Under the pieces are notes generated by a model, which was not told where the DNA came from, did no database searches, and was given only the letters and a program-made list of their open reading frames with translations. This document shows positions 1 to 7,458 of a DNA stretch of 64,000 bases, piece after piece. A program made the position numbers and the translations under genes. Source of the DNA: Sphingobium sp. SCG-1 (GTDB lineage Bacteria; Pseudomonadota; Alphaproteobacteria; Sphingomonadales; Sphingomonadaceae); the NCBI RefSeq assembly GCF_002953135.1, contig NZ_CP026372.1, positions 620,001 through 684,000 of the forward strand. Direction: 5' to 3'. How positions within the stretch are numbered: position 1 is the stretch's first letter; every line of letters begins with the position of its first letter.

Positions 1-824
1 CAGACGATCCATCCCACATAGGATGCCATCATGGCGACGTAAGCGACGATGAACGGGGGCAGGGTTGGAATAGCAAAGCACTGCTTCATCTGTTGACGTA
101 TCGAAGCGCTTTGGATCACACTGGCATTGATATTCTGGCTCCCCGTGCGCAGCGGCTCCGAGACAGTCAGAAACATAAGTGCAGCGACCAGCAATCCAGG
201 CAGCCCGACCACGAGGAGAGCCACGTGCCAGTCATATCGATCAGCGATAATCCCTGCTGCGTAAGAGCCGAAGGCGAAACCCAGGGCCGTGCCAACGCCC
301 CCGAACATGAAAGCAGTACCTCTCCGGGTTTTACTGAATAGATCGGACACTAAACTGACCGTCGCTGGTGTTTGTGCAGCTTCAGCTGCACCGACAACCA
401 AGCGCGCGAGTAGAAGCGTGAGAAAGGCGCCCATCAATCCGCTAACTGCGGTTGCCAGACTCCAGATGGCAACAGCGGCAGCGAGAAGATTGCGGCGATT
501 GGTACGATCCGCCAGCCACGCCAAGGGAATTGCAAAGACTGCTTGGGCCACAGCAAAGGCGCTACCGCTTAACAGCCCCATAGCGCTATCACTGACTTGG
601 AGATGCTCCTGCATGGGCACGAGAAGAACAGTAAACGCCTGTCGATCAACGGCTGCGAGAAAACCAACTATCGTTAAGACAGCCAAGGTCCAATACCGCC
701 CAAATCGCGCCTGCGGAGTGGCGCTTGGTGCGTTCGTGTTTGCAACGGCCGAATGGGGCATAGTGGTTTCGCTCTCTGTCTTGCTCGCTATACGGACATG
801 CTCAAAGTGGTCGGCTTCCCACAT
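1..824 (-). CDS. MFS transporter, spinster-like, C-terminus cut by window edge
   Basis: Partial inner-membrane permease: the frame is open to the window edge, so only the N-terminal 274 residues or so are present. Reading the minus strand gives an MFS N-half with the motif VDRQAFTVLLVPMQEHL, then GLLSGSAFAVAQAVFAIPLA, then LADRTNRRNLL (the loop 2-3 MFS signature) and at least five hydrophobic segments. This pattern is that of the spinster-like group often found in sphingomonad catabolic islands, where substrates are usually organic acids, but the substrate is not readable. The start at 824 (MWEADHFEH) or the in-frame ATG at 761 (MPHSAVAN) are both possible. It is divergent from the CmcJ-like pair, and a copy of the shared 17-bp palindrome lies 39 bp upstream. 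Confidence 0.82.
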   Translation of the reverse strand, partial: MWEADHFEHVRIASKTESETTMPHSAVANTNAPSATPQARFGRYWTLAVLTIVGFLAAVDRQAFTVLLVPMQEHLQVSDSAMGLLSGSAFAVAQAVFAIPLAWLADRTNRRNLLAAAVAIWSLATAVSGLMGAFLTLLLARLVVGAAEAAQTPATVSLVSDLFSKTRRGTAFMFGGVGTALGFAFGSYAAGIIADRYDWHVALLVVGLPGLLVAALMFLTVSEPLRTGSQNINASVIQSASIRQQMKQCFAIPTLPPFIVAYVAMMASYVGWIV

Positions 825-862
825 GTGTTAACCAACGCATATTCTTTGTTCTATGCGCATTA

Positions 863-879
863 TTCTCCATATGAGGGAT
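863..879. promoter_or_regulatory. Putative operator, shared palindrome copy 1
   Basis: TTCTCCATATGAGGGAT, a CTC-N5-GAG near-palindrome. It differs at only two positions from the copy at 19844-19860. It lies just upstream of the MFS gene that starts at 824, in the divergent region before the CmcJ-like genes. The repeated sequence is seen directly; its role as an operator is inferred. Confidence 0.5.
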
Positions 880-1048
880 TAGATTAAGTGGCAATCGCTA
901 GTTAAAGCGGAAACTTCTTCGCTCAAATGCGGCGATCTATAGCGTTATATGGCTCCTGTATGGCGGCATCTTGCCTGCACATCACTGGCCTCAGTTGTGC
1001 CGCTGCTGGACATATCATCAGCGATTGCCATCCAAAGAATTAAGTTAT

Positions 1049-1065
1049 ATCTCTAAATGAGAGAA
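1049..1065. promoter_or_regulatory. Putative operator, shared palindrome copy 2
   Basis: ATCTCTAAATGAGAGAA, the same CTC-N5-GAG core as the other three copies. It sits about 85 bp upstream of the preferred start of the first CmcJ-like gene (1150), or 12 bp before the alternative ATG at 1078. If it is an operator, that closeness to 1078 argues that translation starts later. Confidence 0.5.
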
Positions 1066-1149
1066 TAATGCCATCTAATGACCGAGTTTCAGCGTGGTCA
1101 GGTGCACGCGGTCCTGCGGGACCATCGACAGACGATACAAGAGGGATGT

Positions 1150-2001
1150 ATGGCAGAGCTAGCGGAAAAACACCGCCGATCACGAACGGTTAACGTTGAA
1201 CTAAATTACTGCGGTGCAATGGATGTCAAGCCTCAATTATATCTAAAATCAAAGCGCCACGAAGATAAAGAATCCGATCTTGAGCGCTCACTCAATGCTT
1301 TGAACATTCAGCCTCGCACGGTTTCTATATTGGATGGCAGCAGCATTGCAACTAAACCTCAACTAGACTGCGAGGGTTTCAGCCTTCTTCATCATCCGAG
1401 CACAGTGACTGATTTCAAAGACAAAGAACAGATAAAAGACATCTACTTTCCCGAAGTTTCGTTGCTTCTTAAAAAGATCTTAGGCGCTGACCTTGTAGAA
1501 TTTCCCTATAGTACAGGAGCTTACCGCAGTAGCCGGCCTGCAGAAGGCGAAGTCGGAGGTGCTCTTATGCCACATATCGACTTCAGCACGACCGGCGCTG
1601 TCGAAACGATTTCTCGTCTGATTCCCAACAGACTAGAAGGCGTTCGTCGCTGGGGCATCTACCAGATCTGGCGAGCTTTGTCACCAAAAGCACCGGTAGA
1701 CATGCCGCTCGCTTTTCTTGACGGGCAGTCGGTAGATCTGGCGGATTACATCCCCGTCGATACCAATTCTGATCATGTTGGAAAATATGAAACGCTCGTG
1801 CTTCGGTATAATCCCGGCCATCGTTGGATTTATTTCAGCGAGATGACGCGTGACGATGTCGTGGTGTTTAAGACCTATGATTCCGACGCCGCCAAGAATG
1901 TCCCCATAGGCCATACAGCCTTTACGGATCCTTCGGCACCAGCGGACGCTGCTCGGCGCACAAGCCATGAGCTGCGTGCCTTTGTAGGCTGGTATGACTA
2001 G
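1150..2001 (+). CDS. CmcJ/NvfI-type putative Fe(II)/2-oxoglutarate oxygenase, copy 1
   Basis: Recognised as a member of the CmcJ/AsaB/NvfI family, whose characterised members are non-haem iron oxygenases or partners in beta-lactam methoxylation. With the start chosen here (283 aa) the candidate metal ligands are H142 and D144 (PHIDFS) and H224 (NPGHRW), followed by the family signature of a DD pair and FKTYDSD near residues 236-246. R269/R270 near the C-terminus could bind 2-oxoglutarate. The start at 1150 is preferred because GAGG sits 5 nt before it and because MAELAEKH then aligns end to end with the N-terminus of the second copy; the frame stays open to an ATG at 1078. A second paralogue follows after 48 bp on the same strand, so both are probably co-transcribed. 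The substrate is unknown. Confidence 0.75.
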   Translation: MAELAEKHRRSRTVNVELNYCGAMDVKPQLYLKSKRHEDKESDLERSLNALNIQPRTVSILDGSSIATKPQLDCEGFSLLHHPSTVTDFKDKEQIKDIYFPEVSLLLKKILGADLVEFPYSTGAYRSSRPAEGEVGGALMPHIDFSTTGAVETISRLIPNRLEGVRRWGIYQIWRALSPKAPVDMPLAFLDGQSVDLADYIPVDTNSDHVGKYETLVLRYNPGHRWIYFSEMTRDDVVVFKTYDSDAAKNVPIGHTAFTDPSAPADAARRTSHELRAFVGWYD

Positions 2002-2049
2002 GCCCTGGCCCTGATAATTGCGGAGCAATACATTGTCGGGAGAAGATAT

Positions 2050-2907
2050 ATGGCACCAGTTCTTGAACAGATTCCTCTTTTCCGAGTAGTTGAAATCGAG
2101 ATGAATTTCTGTGGTGCGACGCAAGAAAAGGGCGAGCCCACCGTAGTTCACAAGGCTTCAAACATTAATGGGCGTAACCCGAACAGGAACGCCATGAAAT
2201 CACTTCAGGTCGAGCCGCACATCGTGACTTTGCTGGACGGCAGCAGCATTTCTCCCGATCTTGACCTCGACCGCGAGGGGTTCATATGTCGGCATCATCC
2301 GAGCGCGGTGACTGATTTCAAAGATAAGCAACAAGTCCGGGACGTGTATCAGAAGGAACTCCGCGCCTTTTTTCAGTCCTTGACCGGGGCCGACATAGTG
2401 GAATTCCCGGAAGCCGCGGGGAACTTCCGGAGCAGCGAACCACAAGAGAGCGAAGGCGGCGCAGCCTTTATGGCGCACTTGGATTTTACTGAAAATGGTG
2501 CCCTGTATGCCGTTGAGCAGGAGCTTCCCGACAGGACAAAGGATATTAGCCGTTGGGCATTCATAAAGGTATGGCGTTCCCTTTCGCCTGCAGCGCCGGT
2601 AGACGCTCCGCTCGCGGTCCTCGACGCGCGCACTCTGATGCCCGAGGATATTTTCCCTACTGATGTACGATACCCGCATATCCCGGGAGTTACTGAATCA
2701 GCAGCACTGCACTTTAATCCGGATCACAGGTGGGTTTACTTTAGTGATATGAAGCGCGACGATGTGATTATATTTAAAACCTTCGATTCAGATCCACACA
2801 AAGCAAGAATGGTAGGTCACGGGGCATTTCTGGATAAGACTGCTCCGGCTAACGCAACACGCCGCTCCAGTTTTGAGTTGCGGGCCTATGTTGCTTGGTC
2901 GACCTAG
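2050..2907 (+). CDS. CmcJ/NvfI-type putative Fe(II)/2-oxoglutarate oxygenase, copy 2
   Basis: Tandem paralogue of the preceding gene, 285 aa. Blocks shared almost letter for letter include LLDGSSI, HHPS-VTDFKDK, RSS-P, and the C-terminal FNPDHRWVYFSDMKRDD. Candidate iron ligands are H143 and D145 (AHLDFT) and H226 (NPDHRW), so both copies look catalytically intact. The ATG has a GGGAG about 8 nt upstream. The N-terminal third differs most between copies, which suggests different substrates or a heteromeric pair rather than recent duplication. The stop codon abuts the IS630 relic on the other strand. Known family members act in secondary metabolism; a role in catabolism here is only inferred from location. 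Confidence 0.77.
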   Translation: MAPVLEQIPLFRVVEIEMNFCGATQEKGEPTVVHKASNINGRNPNRNAMKSLQVEPHIVTLLDGSSISPDLDLDREGFICRHHPSAVTDFKDKQQVRDVYQKELRAFFQSLTGADIVEFPEAAGNFRSSEPQESEGGAAFMAHLDFTENGALYAVEQELPDRTKDISRWAFIKVWRSLSPAAPVDAPLAVLDARTLMPEDIFPTDVRYPHIPGVTESAALHFNPDHRWVYFSDMKRDDVIIFKTFDSDPHKARMVGHGAFLDKTAPANATRRSSFELRAYVAWST

Positions 2908-3036
2908 AGCGGAATTCGATCGAACCGCGTTCGCCGCCGCAACTCAGGAACGTTCCCCTGCCGCGCCTCGAGGCATGCCAGCATCAAGCGCTGCAATTAC
3001 CCGTGAACGCAAATTCTCTGAGATGGACTTTGTCAT
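2905..3036 (-). pseudogene. IS630-family transposase N-terminal relic
   Basis: Reading the minus strand from the ATG at 3036 gives MTKSISENLRSRVIAALDAG, then a MPRGAAGERS segment, an in-frame stop, and VAAANAVRSN. This matches the helix-turn-helix start of IS630-family transposases, where the usual text is a RRAAA-RFGVS-A-AIRW type motif. Only about 40 residues remain and the frame carries a stop exactly in the RFGV motif, so it is dead. No terminal inverted repeats or TA duplication could be assigned. It marks past insertion between the CmcJ-like genes and the redox block. Confidence 0.45.
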
Positions 3037-3208
3037 GCCAAGGCCGGCATCCTCATCCATCTGACATGTCGAATCAGATTTTCCGCTCCAAGAACATCCA
3101 GGATTCCGTCTGATGGATTATGCGCTAGCAGAGGAGGGCCTGGAACTGGCGGTTGCGGCTATGAACCTCTTCTCGTCACGGCAATGAGAAAAAAACCAAT
3201 GTATCAGG
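3037..3208. other. Intergenic region, no gene recognised
   Basis: Between the IS630 relic and the small membrane protein. It contains short open stretches on the plus strand (about 15 and 24 codons) and an imperfect inverted repeat (ATCCATCTGA near 3055, TCTGATGGAT near 3109). Nothing here is convincing as a gene; with the relic it looks like rearrangement debris. Confidence 0.4.
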
Positions 3209-3580
3209 CTATGTTTTTGCGGTGACGGCCGTGCCGGCCAGCAGTAGCGCGAAGCCGATCACCCAAAACAGCGGCTGTTTATATTCTGAAAAGATGAGGA
3301 TGATGGCAAACCAGCCGGCTGCTGCGATAGCGCACAGGGAAAGCGCAGGCCATGTTCCCAACAAGGGCAGGGCCTGTCGCACGATGAGAAGTCCCATCAG
3401 GCCAAACAGGATCTGGCCCAGCGAATAGGTACTGTGCAGCCCGTAAAACAGCGTAGTTGCAGCACCCGGCGCGCGCATGCCTCTCCAATAGAACGACACC
3501 ACGTCTATAAGAAAGTGAATCACGCCGCCCGCAATCAACCAACCGAAAGTGACATGAGCCAAAATCTTGTGTGCCGTCAT
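3209..3580 (-). CDS. Small four-helix membrane protein of unknown function
   Basis: Hydrophobic 123-residue protein with four predicted membrane segments: roughly residues 9-30 (VTFGWLIAGGVIHFLIDVV), 42-66, 72-95 and 100-120. No soluble domain, catalytic motif or signal peptide is visible. It starts with MTAHKILAHVTF and lies downstream of the SDR gene on the same strand, 47 bp apart, so it may be the last gene of the SDR/epimerase transcript. I do not recognise a characterised family; it resembles small alphaproteobacterial integral-membrane proteins annotated only as hypothetical. Confidence 0.6.
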   Translation of the reverse strand: MTAHKILAHVTFGWLIAGGVIHFLIDVVSFYWRGMRAPGAATTLFYGLHSTYSLGQILFGLMGLLIVRQALPLLGTWPALSLCAIAAAGWFAIILIFSEYKQPLFWVIGFALLLAGTAVTAKT

Positions 3581-3627
3581 ATCTATCCTTCTCTTCGCTT
3601 ACTGACGAGGGCGTCCAATTTGTTCTC

Positions 3628-4446
3628 TCAACGATAACGGTCTGCTAGTTGCGGCGATTGTGCGGCAAACGCCGCAAGATTGGCGCTGACTACTGCCTCG
3701 AGCAGATCGGCTCGCTCGACGCCTGGAGCGCAGACGAGTTCGCCAAGGGCAAGACCTCGCAAGCTACCGGTGACCACGTCTTCCGCCGACATGCGCGGAA
3801 GTGCGCTAAGGTCCATTCCTTGGCGCTCATGGAATTCGGTTGCGACGATGCCGGGGCATAGCACCTGTATCCTAATGCCCTTGGACTTCAGCTCTTCGTC
3901 CAGGGCCTGCGAGAAGGCGACCATATGCGCTAGGGTTGCAACATATGTGGCTCGGCCCGCAGCAGGGCCAAGTTGCGCCGAGGCTCCGAACGCGAGCATG
4001 CCCGATACATTGATGATTGTCCCACGGCCTTTTGTGACCATGGCGGGCACCGCGGCTCTGGCGAGCATTGCCGGAGCAACTGCCTTCACGTGAAGCAACT
4101 CGCTTGCCTTGTCGGGCGGCAGATCGACGAACGACATATAGTGCGCTACCCCCGCATTGTTGATGAGCATGGTGAGCGATGCGCTCGCCGATATCGCCTT
4201 GGCGACCGCATCGATGCCTTCATTTGTGCCCAAGTCCGCTACCAACGGCGTGACCTCGTTGTTCGGGAATTCGGCGGCCAGTTCATCAAGCCGATCACGG
4301 CGACGGCCGACCGCTATGAGATCATATCCGTCGGTAGCGAGGCGCCGGGCGAAGGCCCGGCCGATACCCGAGGATGCGCCAGTAATGAGAGCCAAGCCTC
4401 TGACCGTGTCATGAACTTGACTTTTCGGACTTTCTGAAGTATTCAT
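3628..4446 (-). CDS. SDR-family oxidoreductase, atypical active site
   Basis: Short-chain dehydrogenase/reductase, 272 aa from the ATG at 4446, which has GGAGAG 6 nt upstream; a longer open frame to 4551 lacks support. The nucleotide-binding ALITGASSGIGRAFARRLA lies near residues 20-38, and the structural INNAGVAHYM near 100. The active-site region is odd: Ser is present in INVSGMLAFG, but the usual YxxxK reads TYVATLAHM, so the catalytic Lys is Leu. NADP preference is suggested by VGRRRDRLDEL after strand 2. The ATG overlaps the stop of the upstream epimerase by 4 bp, so the two are translationally coupled. It probably reduces or oxidises a carbonyl intermediate, but the Lys loss leaves real doubt about activity. 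Confidence 0.8.
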   Translation of the reverse strand: MNTSESPKSQVHDTVRGLALITGASSGIGRAFARRLATDGYDLIAVGRRRDRLDELAAEFPNNEVTPLVADLGTNEGIDAVAKAISASASLTMLINNAGVAHYMSFVDLPPDKASELLHVKAVAPAMLARAAVPAMVTKGRGTIINVSGMLAFGASAQLGPAAGRATYVATLAHMVAFSQALDEELKSKGIRIQVLCPGIVATEFHERQGMDLSALPRMSAEDVVTGSLRGLALGELVCAPGVERADLLEAVVSANLAAFAAQSPQLADRYR

Positions 4447-5498
4447 GTCGTTCTCTCCTGGATCAAAGTAACGCGTGTTCGGACAGCACCGACAGCGATG
4501 GCGCTTCTGGCGGAATCGACTAATGTCACCGCTACCGGGCGTGGCTTCCAACCCAATATGGTTTGAGCCTTGGCTGATGTGAAATCATGTCTGCGGCCGA
4601 TCGTCGGTACTACAAAGCGCATCGGGCGCTGAAACAATGCGACTATGCGAAGCATGAAGTCCGGCATCTGCTTAGTGGGCACTTTTTTTGCGGTTTCCCC
4701 GAGTTCCGATCTTAATATTTTGGCCACATCGGCCAACCAGACGAATTCACTTGCAGCGATGAAACGCTCCCCTGCGGCTTCCGGAACGGTCATGGCACGG
4801 ATATGCAGGTCCGCAACGTCGCGGACATCGACTATGCCAAAGCCGATGCGCGGGAACCTTGGCAAGCTGCCGTTCAACATGCGCTCTACCAGTGCTGTGG
4901 AGTGATGATTGTCGGGATTGAGAGTAGGGCCGGCGACGGCCACCGGCAAGACTGTGCTTAGGGTGGTTGGCCCACTCTGATTTGCCATGAATGCCCAGAC
5001 CGCTCGTTCCGCTAATGTCTTGGCAATGCGGTACGGCCCGAGATCGGGATCGCTCACATCCGTCCATACCGTTTCATCGAAGATGCCGTCGGGACTGTTC
5101 ATGAGAGGTCTGCAGGCTTCGACTGCAGAAGTCAGTACGACGCGTTCCACTTTGGCGGTGCAGGCCGCGCGAATTACGCGAAGGGCGCCGTCTCGAGTAG
5201 GAATAATCAGATCATCAGGATTGCGCGGAGCCTGGACGCCAACGGGAGCAGCGATATGAAGTACATAGTTGCAGCCGTTCACTGCGGCCTCCCATCCCAC
5301 ATCACTTGTTAGGTCAGCTGCAAAGAAAGATAGCCGGTCGGCCGGATCTACTTCAACGGCAATCCGCTCGCGAAGGCCCGCCTCTTTGTCCAAGCTGCGC
5401 ACCGTGGTGCGGACGGAATAACCACGTTTTAGCAACTCCACGATGGTCCAGCTTCCAACGGAACCGGTGCCCCCGGTTACCAATACAGTCTTAGACAT
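4443..5498 (-). CDS. NAD-dependent epimerase/dihydroflavonol-reductase-like oxidoreductase
   Basis: Extended SDR of 351 aa. The Rossmann motif is TVLVTGGTGSVGSW at residues 4-17, with VRTTVRS after strand 2, which points to NADP(H). The catalytic YRIAK (YxxxK) is intact near residue 157, preceded by the VVLTSAVEA segment. The family includes dihydroflavonol 4-reductases, cinnamoyl-CoA reductases and bacterial aldehyde reductases. It is the first gene of a 4-bp-overlapping pair with the downstream SDR and follows the TetR gene by 50 bp, so TetR probably controls it. A carbonyl reductase acting on an aryl or alkyl aldehyde/ketone is a reasonable guess; the substrate is not known. Confidence 0.82.
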   Translation of the reverse strand: MSKTVLVTGGTGSVGSWTIVELLKRGYSVRTTVRSLDKEAGLRERIAVEVDPADRLSFFAADLTSDVGWEAAVNGCNYVLHIAAPVGVQAPRNPDDLIIPTRDGALRVIRAACTAKVERVVLTSAVEACRPLMNSPDGIFDETVWTDVSDPDLGPYRIAKTLAERAVWAFMANQSGPTTLSTVLPVAVAGPTLNPDNHHSTALVERMLNGSLPRFPRIGFGIVDVRDVADLHIRAMTVPEAAGERFIAASEFVWLADVAKILRSELGETAKKVPTKQMPDFMLRIVALFQRPMRFVVPTIGRRHDFTSAKAQTILGWKPRPVAVTLVDSARSAIAVGAVRTRVTLIQERTT

Positions 5499-5548
5499 GT
5501 GTCGTTCCCCCTTATTCTATAGGTTAGCCGATCATCGCCAGTTTAGAT

Positions 5549-6115
5549 TCAACTGAGAATACGCCAGAGGGCGTCGAAGGCAGCGACACTGTGTTTTTCG
5601 GCATTGGCCCGATCGCGGATCATGAAATCTATCGTCGTTTCGGCCAGAGCGCTCATAAGTGCTGTTACGAAAGCAAGTGGGACATCGCACATCGGCCCGG
5701 TTGCGCGGCTGCGTTCCAGAAGTTGCGCTACGCCGGCCATCATTTGGTGCGCGGCCTGACGGCTTTCTTCGGTAATATCGTCTGATACATCCAGATGCGC
5801 CAGCGTCCTGCGCTTTTCGGGGCAGGAAGTCGCCCAGTAAAGCCAGTCCAACCATGTCTGGAACATCTGCTGCCGAATATCCCCGTCGGCACGGAGATTG
5901 CCGACGGCAGCTGCCGCCATTTCCCTCTTAAGTTCGATGTAGAGCTGATTTAGCAGATCGGTTTTGGTGGGGAAGTAAGTAAACAACGAACCATTGGAGA
6001 CCCCGGCTTCCTTCGCGATTGCCGCCGTCGCTGCACCAAGGCCTTCGGAGGCGATAATGCTGGTCGCCGCCGACATTATTGCATTCCGCTTCTCATCGCT
6101 CTTGGGTCGCGCCAT
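5549..6115 (-). CDS. TetR/AcrR-family transcriptional regulator
   Basis: 188-residue one-component repressor. The N-terminal helix-turn-helix is clear: AAIAKEAGVSNGSLFTYFPTKTDLLNQ at roughly residues 31-57 in two parts, the standard TetR recognition helix being VSNGSLFTYF. The C-terminal ligand-binding half is not recognisable as to ligand. An inverted repeat TGACT-N4-AGTCA lies 36 bp upstream of the start, in the typical place for autoregulation. Downstream genes on the same strand are the epimerase-like and SDR enzymes, which are the likely targets. A control of these reductases by a carbonyl substrate is inference from neighbourhood. Confidence 0.85.
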   Translation of the reverse strand: MARPKSDEKRNAIMSAATSIIASEGLGAATAAIAKEAGVSNGSLFTYFPTKTDLLNQLYIELKREMAAAAVGNLRADGDIRQQMFQTWLDWLYWATSCPEKRRTLAHLDVSDDITEESRQAAHQMMAGVAQLLERSRATGPMCDVPLAFVTALMSALAETTIDFMIRDRANAEKHSVAAFDALWRILS

Positions 6116-6150
6116 GATCTCTCTTCTGCCTCGGCTATCTTTGTATAGAG

Positions 6151-6164
6151 TGACTACTCAGTCA
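6151..6164. promoter_or_regulatory. Putative TetR operator
   Basis: TGACTACTCAGTCA, an inverted repeat with 5-bp arms and a 4-bp spacer, in the 148-bp gap upstream of the TetR gene. TetR-family autoregulatory sites commonly look like this and sit here. Seen: the repeat and its position. Inferred: binding. Confidence 0.5.
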
Positions 6165-6263
6165 ACAAAAAAAGATGGCCCTAGGCATTTTTGCTAGCAC
6201 CTGCAGCTTCCAGCCGGAGGATTAGTTGGGATCTCGGGGGATAGCCATGTTCCGTGCGTCTTT

Positions 6264-7256
6264 TCAGTCGTCTGCCTCGCCTAATTCCGACATTGCCTGT
6301 GGCGGATAGCGTTCTCCTTTCGCCGCTCCCAGTGGCGTAATCCTGTCGATCGCCGCCAGATCTTCTTGGGACAAGCAGGTTCGCAGCGCGTCAATCGCTT
6401 CGCCAAGGCGACTCCGCTTGGTCGTGCCGATAAGGGGTACGATATCCGGACCTTGCGCCACAACCCAGGCGATCGCAAGCTGCGCGATGCTGACCCGATG
6501 CGTGTCTGCTATTTCCTTCAAACCCGACACGAGCGAAAGATTATGGGCAATATTCTCGGCATGGAAGCGCGGCCCGGTGAGGCGCCAATCCCCCGGCTTA
6601 AGCTTATCGCCTTGGTAGCTGTTGGTAATTAGACCGCGAGACAGAACCCCATAGGCAGTAACCGAGATTCCCAGCTCACGCAGGACGGCAAGCTGATTTG
6701 CCTCCGGATTACGCGTCAGCAACGAATATTCGACCTGCACATCGACGATTGGATGAACATCTGCAGCCCGGCGGATGTTGGCGACGCCCACTTCAGAAAG
6801 TCCGATGTGGCGTACATATCCCGCTTTGACGAGATCGGCCACGGCACCAATAGTTTCTTCATAGGGGATCGCGGGGTCGGCACGGGCTGGACGATATATG
6901 TCGATATGATCAACGCCCAGTCTGCGAAGGCCGGCTATAACCGCGCCCTTTGCTTTCTTGCTCAAATTTTGGGTTGAGTCCGGGTCATTGATATCGCCGA
7001 ATGTGCCGAACTTGACGCTTAATATGTAGCGGTCGCGCGATATGCCTTTCAGTGCTTCGCCTAACAAAAGCTCGTTATGGCCGTCGCCGTAAAAATGGCC
7101 AGTGTCGAACAAGTTGATGCCCTGGTCGAGTGCGGCATGAATGGTTGCGATGCTTTCGGCGCGATCGGCCGCGCCATAGCGGCCCGACATTCCCATGCAA
7201 CCCAGACCAAGAGCAGATACGATTGGGCCCGTCGAGCCTAGTTGGCGACACAGCAT
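6264..7256 (-). CDS. Aldo/keto reductase with non-canonical catalytic tetrad
   Basis: 330-residue TIM-barrel oxidoreductase. Seen: GLGCMGMSGRYG near residue 20, the Asp-Tyr pair in FDTGHFYGDG near residue 50, the catalytic Lys in ILSVKFG near 83, and C-terminal NADPH-site features (IGTTKRSRLGEAID). The fourth tetrad residue, normally His in a LH motif, is replaced here by YRPARADP, a variant found in a group of proteobacterial AKRs; activity on unusual carbonyls is possible. The Pro-Ala-Arg substitution is seen directly, its effect is not known. It stands upstream of TetR on the same strand with its own 200-bp leader. Likely substrates are aldehydes or ketones made by the surrounding pathway. 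Confidence 0.82.
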   Translation of the reverse strand: MLCRQLGSTGPIVSALGLGCMGMSGRYGAADRAESIATIHAALDQGINLFDTGHFYGDGHNELLLGEALKGISRDRYILSVKFGTFGDINDPDSTQNLSKKAKGAVIAGLRRLGVDHIDIYRPARADPAIPYEETIGAVADLVKAGYVRHIGLSEVGVANIRRAADVHPIVDVQVEYSLLTRNPEANQLAVLRELGISVTAYGVLSRGLITNSYQGDKLKPGDWRLTGPRFHAENIAHNLSLVSGLKEIADTHRVSIAQLAIAWVVAQGPDIVPLIGTTKRSRLGEAIDALRTCLSQEDLAAIDRITPLGAAKGERYPPQAMSELGEADD

Positions 7257-7458
7257 GCAACAGGTATTCCTTCTATGGCGGACTGCAAAGGTGGTTGGTA
7301 CCCGGTCGATCGTAAGCAGAAGGCCAGCCTTCCACTGACGTTGCAGTGCTATTGAGAGACGCGACGACTCAGTACCGTCCCGATGTTCATGGTTTTTAAA
7401 TGCGGCGGAGGGCGCCGATCATCACGAGGTACAACCATGCGCTTCAAGCGCGTGATGG

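Noticed and set aside
289..831. 180-codon plus-strand frame at the left edge
   Set aside because: It is the shadow of the minus-strand MFS gene, whose frame is open to the window edge and shows clear MFS motifs.
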